Source of the DNA: Gamarada debralockiae
Taxonomy: Eukaryota; Ascomycota; Leotiomycetes; Helotiales; Hyphodiscaceae
DNA: 60,746 nt
NCBI GenBank assembly: GCA_002803225.1
Contig: NXFV01001612.1
Span: forward strand, 1-60,746
Direction: 5' to 3'
Positions within the stretch are counted from its first letter, which is position 1. Every line of letters begins with the position of its first letter. Shown here one piece after another: positions 1 through 10,027 of the stretch. The translations under genes and the position numbers were made by a program. Under the pieces are notes generated by a model, which was not told the origin of the DNA, ran no database searches, and was given only the letters and a program-made list of their open reading frames with translations.

Positions 1-22
1 CATATGCTGACATGAATTCCAG

Positions 23-589
23 GTCTACGTCGGAAAGCTAGGAAATGCGTACTTCTACCGCAATGAGATTGCTGGTCAAACAGATTTCTTTTACGGGTTC
101 GGAACAGCCTGGATCCAGCACTCCTGGGTCCTTCTTCGTGGTTGCGGCGGCGGCATCACAGCCTGGAAAGGCACGAACACCACCTTTGCGAACAAATACG
201 GTGTCTACATCTCCGACTCTTTCCTCGATGCAGCAAACTCCACCATCGCGCCTTCAATTGTGGGCAAGTGTTACCTAGGCCGCCCTTGGAACTCTCTCCA
301 TCGTTCAGTCTATTTGAACACTTACATGGATGCCACTATCAGGCCCGTGGGATACGAGAAATGGAGCACGAATCCCGCGACAGATAACTTTGGCCCAAAT
401 ACGACGATGGCGGAGTATAAGAGCTATGGGCCGGGCTTTAATTTGTCAGCAAGAATAGAGGGCAATTTGACGATTGAGTTTACGGCTGATCAGGCGAGGG
501 CGTATAGGACGCCGAAGGATGTGTTCATGACACCTGATGGGTTACAGCCGGATATAAGTTGGATTGATGCGGATGCATATACTTGGTAG
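23..589 (+). CDS. Pectin methylesterase (CE8), 3' terminal exon, 5' end outside window
   Basis: This is the last exon of a secreted pectin methylesterase, which removes methyl groups from plant homogalacturonan so that polygalacturonases can cut it. The exon begins after a clear acceptor (branch-like gctgac, then ttccag at 17-22) and reads openly for 188 codons to TAG at 587-589. Family motifs seen are GQTDFFYGFGTAW, whose Asp matches the CE8 nucleophile, and YLGRPW, whose Arg is the active-site arginine. The first catalytic Asp (the QDTL motif) would lie at the end of the preceding exon, which is not in the window. Codons downstream match the usual C-terminal end, so nothing looks truncated on this side. 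It is convergent with a second pectin methylesterase on the other strand, 525 bp away. The family call is secure; only the missing 5' part limits it. Confidence 0.9.
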   Translation, partial: VYVGKLGNAYFYRNEIAGQTDFFYGFGTAWIQHSWVLLRGCGGGITAWKGTNTTFANKYGVYISDSFLDAANSTIAPSIVGKCYLGRPWNSLHRSVYLNTYMDATIRPVGYEKWSTNPATDNFGPNTTMAEYKSYGPGFNLSARIEGNLTIEFTADQARAYRTPKDVFMTPDGLQPDISWIDADAYTW

Positions 590-1113
590 GCATGGTGAGG
601 ACAATGTATCTAATAATGGAGGATAGTTAATGACTAATTCAAAGTTGCACTTAATTCAGTGAAAAAGTTGTGTACAAAAATAATAATAGCAGATTGGATG
701 TTCCGCTCAATATATTGTATCTTCAAGCCTTGACTTTTGTTTACCCATTTCCAGTGAGCAATTGGGATTCATACGGGCTTCAGGATTGCTTCTTAGCTGA
801 AGTTCTGGGAAGGGTACATTGATACAAGTACAATTCGAATTTAGCGTGGCTTTTTGGTTAGGCTTAATTTTTAAAAAGTGTATGCTTCTGAAATAGTATG
901 TCTTTTTGGGCATAACGGGCTGAAAGCTGAAGTTATGAAGTTACTCCTCCATTCGCGTCAGTTACACTTGTGGTCTCACTCGAGTCATTTGTTGAAGTCT
1001 CAGCTATCAAGAAATCTCGCACTCGATATCCTTCAAGAGTATATTGAAGCAGTTAATGTGACGTGATTGGACAACATATCAAATATGGAATCATGTGAAA
1101 ATAGATGCCACAC
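590..1113. other. Gene-free interval between convergent pectin methylesterase ends
   Basis: This holds the 3' flanks of two convergent genes. It is AT-rich from about 600 to 900. I see no supported open frame, RNA gene or repeat. Confidence 0.6.
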
Positions 1114-2469
1114 TCAGTACGAAGCATCAATCCAACTATCATAGTTATCCTGCCAAAGAAGAGTCTTGCTCATACCAGCCGTCGCCGTGGTCTCATAGAG
1201 TCGAGCCGAAGTGCTCGAGCCTGCGCCGCTGTTGTTCCATTCTTCAAAGATCCTAAGCGGATATCAAGTCAGCCCTTTTCAATTATTCATCCATTCTCAG
1301 GGAATTCTTACGGAGTTGCATCAGCGGCCAAAGTTGACCAACCGGCCGGGTTGATGATATCTGACAGCACAGAATTCTGAAAAATCACGCGAGCAAGTGC
1401 TCTCCACGGTCGACCGAGATAGACTTCACCAGCGAGGGAGTAACCCGATGCTGCCTCCACAGTACAAGTGTCGATAACGTACCAGCTAGTGTCTGTCGAG
1501 AGGGTTCGTGAGTTTGCTGTGATGGAACCACCACTTTGCTTGGCAGCGATTGTACAAACGCCAAACCAAGCTGCGGCATCGCCGAATATCCAGTCAACGC
1601 CACCTTTGAAATGTGTTAGTACGGCTCATCAGTTGAGGAAGGATGGATCTACCTTCAATGTAACATCTCTTGTAGTATTGCTGTCCGGCCTTCGCATATA
1701 GCGTATCTTGCCATCCGAGGAAAGAGCACCCGTAGAAGCCTTGGTAGTTCCCATTGGCAGTCAAGGCTACTGCCTAGTGATATGTTAGAAGCTTTGGCTC
1801 AACTGAAATTGCGAGGTTCTTGACTCACCTGTGCACCTTGGCCGTATGTATTGGCGAAATTGACATTGTAGACCTTGAGGTTATTGTTGACAAAGTTGAC
1901 AGCAGAACTTGCGTCTAGATCTCCAGCTTCGGATGATGACTGGGAACTCTCGATAGTCACTTGATTATTTTTCCAGTCACTGGTGCTGTTCGTTTGATTA
2001 GCAAGTTTCTTTCAGCCTCGCATCCGATCTCCAAAATCCAAATTACAATGCAAACGGCAATCGCTCATTCCACAAGAGCAACTATCAGCATCATCTCTTC
2101 GGAATTATCCAGGAGCTGATCCCGTGAATTGCTCACTTTAAGTCAACGACATGGCTGCTGAGAAGACTGCTCGAACCTGGGAACTCACTCGCTAGTATAT
2201 CCATAGATCGTCAAGTTGCCTCCGTAGGTGACCCTGACTTGCTCCTGGTACGTCCCAGGATAGATGAAGATACACTTTGATGTTGTTCCCGATCCTAAAG
2301 CCGTCACTGCAGCACCGAAAGAAGCGTATTGACCGGACGCTGTGTCCGTTCCTTGTACCACGAGGCAGCCACTGGGACTGGATTCGCGGGCTGTTCTCTT
2401 ATCGAGAGCAAGACCCTGTGCAAAGGAGAGCAATAGAAGTTGAACGGTGATGAACAGTTGAAATTGCAT
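1114..2469 (-). CDS. Pectin methylesterase (CE8), complete, five exons
   Basis: This is a secreted pectin methylesterase, rebuilt on the minus strand as exons 2469-2189, 1985-1829, 1773-1653, 1603-1312 and 1252-1114 (990 nt, 329 aa, a normal length for fungal CE8). The ATG at 2469 starts a signal peptide of about 21 residues (MQFQLFITVQLLLLSFAQG). All joins keep frame and use GT...AG; one intron carries TACTAAC before its acceptor. Catalytic residues visible in the joined protein are GWQDTL (Asp169, acid/base), VDWIFG (Asp190, nucleophile) and LGRPW (Arg251). The exon 1-2 join gives the family's GYTS-D-TSDW segment. It is divergent from the GH28 gene, sharing a 1.15 kb promoter with two GCGGGG boxes, so joint carbon control is likely by inference. 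All key residues are present, so it is probably active. Confidence 0.92.
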
Positions 2470-3621
2470 TTTGAATGATTGTGACAATAATAGACCCTCA
2501 ATTGACAACGTTAATGAGTACTCTTGCCCCTTTATGACTTCCACGGGCCAGTGTTAATCTTAGCTGATGGACTGTGTTCGATGTCTCAAGACTAGATCTC
2601 ACAAGGCAGACTCGGCTGCGAGTGAGTTGCACATATTGCGGAATCAAGTCATCATCCGCGCCGGGCTCCAAGAATGTGTCTCTTATTCGAGGATGTAACT
2701 TTGCGAACTCCTCTCATTTCAGGACTCACAGCCGCAATTTGGCGGTGCAATCCGTTTCCACCAAACTGTGATCATGTTCTCTCTCCACAAGATTATGAAA
2801 CAGGTCATTTGATTGCCAAAGCTTCTCCACATGGTCAGTCACCCATGTTCACGAAGTTTATTTTGATAGAGCCGGGATGGTAGACGGCTCGAGTGCGGGG
2901 CAGTCGTCAATTTAATCTCGTCGGTTCTGTTGTTCGAGCGATATTCCGCGAAGAAACGTGTTGGCGAAAGAGGTTCAAATTATTTCGTACGGGGTTGAGG
3001 TCCGAAAGGGGTATGAGTCGCTCCGATGTTGCGGGGCAGGAACCCCAGTTCGGCCTGAACGCGTCGCGGGTAAATGAACGTCACCGTGGTCACCGCACAG
3101 CAACCTTCTTCCAGATACATAGAGAAGAGTTTCTCCACATATGGAATGAAGGGCTACTTGATCTCAAGGATGCTGAGCTCAGGAGTTGACGAAGAAGTAA
3201 AGATTCATCTCTCATGCAGTGCCATAGCTAGATCTCACCCATGCAGTGTGGGGTAAATTTGTTTCAGGGCTCGCTTCTCGGATTAGCTGTGGTTCATATA
3301 AACGACTGCATCCGGATTTGGTGAATAGTTTCTCCATGTGTTGTATGAAGGACTGGGCGGGCTATTGCGATATCAGGCTTGAACAAGGCCTCCTTGCGTA
3401 ATGGATCGATGTGATGAACTCTCTTCTGTCTCCTACGGACTTGCAAACATCCAGAGCCACCAACGGGAACGCTTGCCTTGGTAATCTTGTTCAGACGTCA
3501 ACCTTGCTCGAAATTCCCCCATTTTTATAAGAAATCTGTTCCCGCCTCGATGATATTGCCCGAGTCCAGCCCATAATCCTCCTCCCACCCAATAAGTTCA
3601 ACGTTTTGTCACTTGAACAAC
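2470..3621. promoter_or_regulatory. Divergent promoter of pectin methylesterase and GH28 gene
   Basis: This is an 1152 bp intergenic region between two start codons. Two copies of GCGGGGCAG (2895-2903 and 3031-3039) match the CreA consensus SYGGRG and are identical beyond it. A TATA-like TATAAG lies at 3526, about 95 bp before the GH28 ATG. I see no credible gene inside it. Confidence 0.55.
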
Positions 3622-4982
3622 ATGGTCAGCATTATGAATCGTTTCTTGATCTATGTCTTTGGGTTTGTCGCCATTGCCAACTCGTTAGCAACTCCTGTCC
3701 AAGACGAACCCAACCACGTCATCAAGAGAGCAAGTTGCACGCCAACATCAGCTGGAGATTCAGGAACCGACGATGTTCCTTCCATCGAAGCGGCGATTGC
3801 TAGTTGCGGGAATGGCGGCACTATCGTGATTCCAGCCGGAAAGACATATGCCATCAGGAGCATTCTCTCCTTCGCCGGATGCTCCAATTGCGATTTCCAA
3901 ATCGAAGGGATCCTGAAAGCGTCGGATGATCTCACCTACTGGGGCGGCAAACAGGCGATCTTCCTCATGTCTGGTATCACTACAGCCAAAGTTAGATCTG
4001 TTACTGGAACTGGCCTCATTGACGGCAATGGACAAGCGGCATATGATTACTTCGCGACAAACAGCAGTTACAAGAGACCGACTTTGTTTTACATTACCGG
4101 GTCGACGGGTATCACTGTCAGCAATCTCAAGTTCCGCAACGCACCTAATGCGTTCCATTCCGCCACTGGAAACTCAAAAAACATCATCTACTCCAGCGTT
4201 GCAATGAGCGCAGCGTCAAGCTCAACCAATGCGCCTAAGAACACCGACGGGTAAGTCTAACTGGGGAGCAATATGTTTCCTATTCGGGACTGTTTCAGGA
4301 GTAGTGACCCTCGAAACATGTCTCGGGAGAAAATGTTCTAGAAACATTCCGAGTGAAGCAATTACTGACTCCCCTGTTATGTAGGTGGGATATCGGCCCA
4401 GCGAGTTATGTGTCCGTCATCGACGCAACAGTCAGTAATCAGGATGACTGCGTTGCCTTCAAACCGGGTGCGAACTATGTCACTGTCGACACAATAACTT
4501 GTTCAGGATCCCACGGCCTCTCAGTTGGATCTCTTGGAAGCAAAGCCGGCACCACGGACACTGTGGAAAATATCTATGTTACCAATGCCGACATGTCAAC
4601 CTCTGCAAAGGCCGTGGGAATCAAGCTCTACCCCGGAGGTTACGGCTCTGCTGTCGTTAAAAACGTCACCTATGATGGAGTAACGATTAGTGGTGACGAC
4701 TACGCGGCGCAGATCCAGAGCTGCTATTCCCAAACGGCGGCATATTGTGCAAGCAATCCGTCATCGGCGAGCGTGACGGATGTTTATTTCAAGAATTTCA
4801 AAGGCACGACCTCGACGAAGTATGAGCCGGTTATCGCTAATTTGGATTGCCCAGCTGATGGCACTTGCGACATTTATTTTAGTGGGTGGAGTGTGGCACC
4901 TCCTTCGGGGACGGCGGAGTATTTGTGTGCGAATATCGATAGTAGTCCTGGGATCACTTGCACTAGTGGTGCGTCTGGCTGA
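3622..4982 (+). CDS. GH28 pectinase (exo-polygalacturonase / xylogalacturonan-hydrolase-like), two exons
   Basis: This is a secreted glycoside hydrolase of family 28 (408 aa) acting on the pectin backbone. Exons are 3622-4250 and 4385-4982; the intron joins ACC GAC GG|G TGG to make NTDGWD. The ATG at 3622 was chosen because the frame upstream has only a TTG. An N-terminal hydrophobic stretch is followed by a KR dibasic site, suggesting signal and pro-peptide. The catalytic Asp set is in NTDG (Asp209) and QDDC (Asp230, Asp231); the active-site His is in GSHG (His253). The RIK motif of endo-polygalacturonases is GIK here (288-290, in GIKLYPGG), and GDD is QDD. This points away from a classic endo-polygalacturonase and toward exo-acting or xylogalacturonan-cleaving subgroups; which of these cannot be settled by eye. 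Confidence 0.88.
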
Positions 4983-7900
4983 TGAAATGAATGAGGCGGT
5001 GTTCGGTGGTGAGAAGTTGAGCGAAATGCTGACGGCATCAAGCACCTTTTCAGACTGCACGTCATTTCAATCAAAATTCTTACTGCATTGTGTTTGACTT
5101 TCCGTACAATGTAGTTTTGAATGTTACAATCCCCAGAAAGAATAAGACTCCGATCGCGGGAAGTGAGTCACTTTTGACGCGTCTTGCAATCGTTCACGGC
5201 ATCTGAGCTACTCAAACTTCAGAAATTCTAATCGTTCACTCAGTGTAGACGATTCCGTACGACCCCCAACCCCCTATTTTGGATTGGGGAGGGGGTTCGG
5301 GGAGACAGGGAATGTAATCATTCATGAATCCTAGCCGTTCATAAAGGATGGGCAATTCAATCAAGAATCACGATGCATTGCCAGCCCTTCACAGCGACCA
5401 GCCAAACAATCCTGGATCTAGCAGAATATCCAATATATGATCATTGTTAACGTACAAGTTCATCGTAAGCGTTAAAAAGTAATAAGAAGAGATCCAGTCG
5501 TGCCCAAACGAGACGTAATGCGTCAAATGCACACAGTTTCATTTGTTATTTAGCTCATAAAAGTTTGCCGGATTACCGGAACTAGATCTTCATGTCAAAA
5601 ACTGACAAGTGTAGTGTGGGAAAGGAGCTAGTATAAGTAAGCTGCTTCTGTTTTTGGTTAGATGGATCACCACCTAACTCCTACTTAATTTGTAAGGAAA
5701 ACGCATCATGTCTCCCTTCTTGATAAAATCTCATATAAATTATCCAGTTCTCTGGGGATGAGACTCGGCCCTATCATATGCCTGTCTCGGACTCTCAGAG
5801 TTCCAGGACATGTCATGCGTCTCTACAGGTGTCTTCGAATGAGAGTAGTCTCCCCAGGACGTTGTGAACGTTACTCTAAACCAGACCATCCACATGTGCT
5901 GGGAGAAAAACATGGTAGGAAGGAACTACAAGATAAGATGCCGAAAATGAATGAAATGAAGGTTCGACTAAGTGATTTAAGGAGATCTGACCAAGTTCAG
6001 GAAGAGAATTCTGCTCTGTTGCTTAGCTGATTGGCTCCTAGTGCGCCGCAGCACAACCTTACTGCAAGCGATGCTCTGACCGCAGTATAGTCTGTTCAGA
6101 ATATGAGGAGCAGCGACTCCAATTCGTGTATGTTTTGAGTCCCTTCATTGGTCAGCGAGCTGTTATTGCACTGTGGGGGGGTTCTCGAGGCCATGGGATT
6201 CCTACATTGTCCTTCCCCATACGTTCCAAATTTGGGTGAACTACTGACTTGTTGAACAGGAATATAACTAGTGCCGGATTTGCTCGCAGGCCCCTCAAGT
6301 TCGTTGGTGGAAAGGGGGGGAGGCACTGCGTGATCGTTCAACCGTTTTGAGCTTACAGAAAACCATGTAGCTTCCATCATCCCCAAGCTCAGCAAGGGCA
6401 AACCTAATCCAAGTAGTCTTCACATATCTCTTCAACGACCGCCACCAAAATATCGACTTTGAATCCCAAAAGGGTCGTCTATCATATGGATCTTCTTTGA
6501 AGCACTTCCAAGTCGCATATGTCAGAGGACGACGAGATGCGAATTTGTTGCCTGCTATCAGTTGTATAAGTTCGTATGAGGTGAGCCCATGATCACGGAT
6601 AAATCTTGGAGTGTGGACTCTGTTCTCATACTTTGCTCAGATCTATGATTGTGCTCTGATCAAAGCGATTGGACATATCAAGCACAGCAAGTGACTCTCG
6701 GTCCAACCCTCTCTCCATTCTAACCGGGCTCGTGAGCCATGGCTTAAGCAACTGCTTTGAAACTGATTCCGTATTCTTTGAAAACAAGATATCAATCCTT
6801 CATCACTCATTTCAACAATCGAAATTTGCAAAGCGTTCTCCTCGAAAACAAGAGCCCAACCCACTTATCAAGATTGAGTTATATCCGGTTCGGAGGCAGC
6901 CTGGAATAGCTTGTAGCACCTCGAAGACCCCGTTTTTGATCGCTGAACCTAGCGGAACAATTGATATCTTATGTCCCACTTTCTACTGGATCATTTGGCT
7001 CTCATTAATCCCGCTCACTTCTCATCTTTCGTCTGTTTTTAGTGATTACTGACTCGGTAATTTTCACAGCCACCGGTGGTCGCTCAGTGGCATTGCATCT
7101 CAGCAACGGTGACCAACCTTCTCCAAAGTCACAAATGGACACCTTATTTTCAGGACAATGGCTGTACTTATTCCCTGGCATCCTCTCCTTGAACAGTCCT
7201 CTTGATGGCTCATCTAGATTTTCAACTCATTCCCCTCTCGAAAAGCCTGCAACTAGCACATTACCGCCGCCCTCTCTCTCGAACGGATGACGTGAATGAA
7301 GCTCTCGAGGATATCACGATACACATAACCGAAGTAGTGGAGTAGTCTGATTCCCTCCTACTCTCTTCCAATAATGTCTCTATACTAGGATCTGCAATCA
7401 ATGGCGCATTATCTCATAGTAATTGAATAATTGATACTTCCACTTGCATCGCCACTATAATACTCCATTTGCCGATGACGAGAGTTGAAAAAGAGACCCT
7501 GAAGACCAAGATCCAAACACGTATTACGGATCTCCCCATACCTTTTGCTCCTACTGGATCGCCCAGTCCTTAGGGCGCTACTGGTCAGCTCGAGTCTTGC
7601 TATATGACGTACTAGCTCAGGCCGTCCTTGGAAAACACAGCTCTCAATCCCCAATCCCTTCCCATCCTCCACAAATCTATCAGCCTTCATTACTTTCCTT
7701 TCCCCTATTCCACATTCCTCACCAGCAATCATCTCACCTTCCGAGAAACTAGCCCAAGACACCTCGATCGACCTTTCCTATTTTTACACAACCTCCTACT
7801 ATGCCTCTCTATCATCCAGGAGAACGAAGCCCAAGCAGCGCGCAACGGATTAAAAGCATGCAGTAATGTGTATGCAGAAGAACTTGGCACGCTTCCTTTA

Positions 7901-8405
7901 CTACGAGCGGCAAGTCCGCTCTATGTTGCAATGCCAAACTTCAAAAGAGAGGCATGCCACAGGAGATAATGTGGTCTGCGAGGGCGGTGGAACGCTTCGA
8001 GCGAAGAGCAGTGATGGTTGGGAGGCTATTGGATTTGAGTACGAGTGGATGGAAGACACTTTGTCGAGGCCGGGAGGGTACTTGATGAGGTGGAAAAGCC
8101 GGAAGAGGGCAAAGATGATGGGAAGAAGTGTTGCGAGGTCATAATTGTAGAATGTGAAAGCAGCTTGACATTTAGAGAGTAGTGATCCAAGGGCTCTATA
8201 TACAGCGTAATGACTCATACCCTAGGCAACAGGGCCAAGGGGTTATGACTCAGATGTCACGTTCCAACAAGAAGCCTCTTATTTTACTATGTTAAGGAGA
8301 GAGTCAGTCGAGACAATGTGGAGAGAGGGAGGGAAACCTTCGACTTGTAATTCTATTTTAATCATGATCTAGCTTTGGAAAGCCACGCAGCACCATTTTA
8401 CAGTC
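4983..8405. other. 3.4 kb gene-poor interval
   Basis: Only short unsupported open frames occur on both strands. The single recognisable coding trace is a half Zn2Cys6-like motif at 6042-6130, listed separately. AT-rich tracts alternate with ordinary sequence. I see no RNA gene or terminal repeat here. Confidence 0.5.
6042..6130 (+). pseudogene. Possible relic of a Zn2Cys6 regulator (second half of zinc cluster)
   Basis: In one frame the sequence reads CAAAQPYCKRCSDRSIVCSE, which fits the second half of a fungal Zn2Cys6 cluster (C-x7-C-x2-C-x6-C) and the usual following acidic/tyrosine residues. A TAG stands directly before the first Cys at 6039-6041, and no first half of the cluster is visible upstream. 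Downstream, only weak broken open frames follow. It is read as the remains of a decayed transcription-factor gene, but chance resemblance is possible. Confidence 0.3.
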
Positions 8406-9634
8406 TCACAAACAAAGTGGCTGGTTGAGATCCATCTGCAGTCCCACCGAAAGCTGTGGCACCTGCGTGTAATTCGACTGTCTCAAACAATACCGCGTAT
8501 CTTGTAACGTCTATTTCTATCTCGTCAGCGATTTCCATCTCCATCCCTCGAACTCCCCCACTTCATTCCAAAAGAAGTAAAACCACAATCAAAAATAGCT
8601 CACCTGCAAATAACTCGCGCCTTGGCCCCTCTTCATTGTCTCCAAGAACGCCCAGGACATAGCACCCTCACTCATCCCATTGATATTCGCATCTGCACTC
8701 GTTTGATCATCCCGACAACCTGAGAACATTGTCACCATCTTGTGCTCTTGCACATACATTGCATTGTCCTCATCTGCCCCAAGTCCTGGAGCCTGCTGCT
8801 CTCCCATATGTTTGAACGAGCGGAAGAAATTGGTGGCTCCAGCATAGAGGTCTTGCGCTTCAGCGAGCTTGTTGAAAGAGAAGCCGCCCATGAAGAGATC
8901 GGAGGCTTCGCTCATGAGATGGACGCCTTCTCTTAGATTGTCGATTATATTCGTCGTCGGACTTGTAGACATATGGCAACTCTAAGGCTGAGCCAGAATG
9001 ACAGCAATCCAAAATCACAAAGAGGGTGGAATTTGGGGGCATCCTGGATACCAAGTGATGGTGCAGAGTATCGGAATCGATCTGGCCATTGCTGCGGAAA
9101 TCAACGGGGCAGATGGTATCCAATATTCCGGAAGGGTGGTTGCCAGTGGGATCACGAACCTGCCCGCCGTGTTCAGAGTAGTGGAAGAAGTTGCACGTCC
9201 CTGGCTCACTGACTAGCCAATCGATCGCTGCCTGCAACATGTTAGCAATTAATATTCAAGATTTAAGGAGGGCAATTTACGAGCATATTGTGCCCAGAGG
9301 GATAGTACATTCCGCCCATATCATCTCTCAAAATGACTTGGGAGCGCGGATCGTCTGAACGTCAAGATCTCAGAGTCAGTATTGACTAATAAGGCAGAGT
9401 ATGGAGTTGTGAAAACTTCTCATGAGTCGTCTACTCTCAAGGCATATCTAGAGAGTTAAGGATCGCGAGACATCCCAGGTAGGAAATATCGCCCCGAGAA
9501 TTAGACATACCTGAATAGCCGCGATAGCTCAGGAACTCAGCGACGTTCTCGACATCCTGATGACATCCATTCAGCTCGTTCTCCGATCCGGTATAGTTTA
9601 TACCGATTAAAAGAGACTTCTTGTGCATTAGCAT
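8406..9634 (-). pseudogene. Short metacaspase with a frameshift in the main exon
   Basis: Metacaspases are caspase-fold cysteine peptidases cutting after Lys/Arg, linked in fungi to cell death and protein quality control. Minus-strand exons are 9634-9511, 9354-9281, 9231-8604 and 8510-8406. Starting at the ATG at 9634 gives almost no prodomain before KKSLLIGINYTGSENELNGC. The catalytic Cys143 lies in DCCHSG and the His87 in FFHYSEHGGQ; the family normally has YSGHGGQ, so Gly has become Glu. The C-terminus ends in the usual QVPQLSVGLQMDLNQP. After the LELPYVY motif the frame must shift by one base (between about 8945 and 8960) to continue into NIIDNLREG; exon 3 is 628 nt, one too many for a clean reading. 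No intron fits there. It is either a one-base insertion (or two-base deletion) in a dying gene or a sequencing error. Confidence 0.8.
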
Positions 9635-10027
9635 GATTGGGAGAGGTTTTAGGGATTGTACTAGTCGAAGTAATATCGGAATATTAGGATAGGGTTGCAA
9701 ATAAGAAGTAAAAGAGAGGAATAGTAGTAGATAGAGAGCGTAAAACGCGGTTAACGTTGAAAAATCGGCGCTAAATGCGCCAATGTGGGGCAGCAGTGAT
9801 CTAGGGTTTTGGGCCTGGCTAGAAGTAAAGTCCTAACTTATCTCAACTTTATGGAACGAGGAAGAGTTTAAATGAAATGGTTGTTCAGAATTTCATTAGG
9901 CTTAGTCACTCTCTTCCGGCAGTCTCGGTTATTCACAGGTGATATCCCCACGTGAGCATCACCTGTTAAGATTTAGTGGAATGAAAGAGGGTGCAAAAAT
10001 TGTTTGTTTAACTACTATATGATACAA
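9635..10027. other. Gene-free interval
   Basis: This is the 393 bp between the metacaspase start and the 3' end of the XlnR-like regulator. It is promoter sequence for the former; no motif stands out. Confidence 0.5.

Noticed and set aside
5758..6030. 90-codon plus-strand frame
   Set aside because: No recognisable motif, no splice context, composition like the surrounding non-coding sequence.
6669..7052. 127-codon plus-strand frame
   Set aside because: Considered as part of a decayed regulator body, but no convincing alignment by eye to the family.
7409..8218. Open frames on both strands
   Set aside because: Overlapping frames of similar length with no motifs; typical chance frames.
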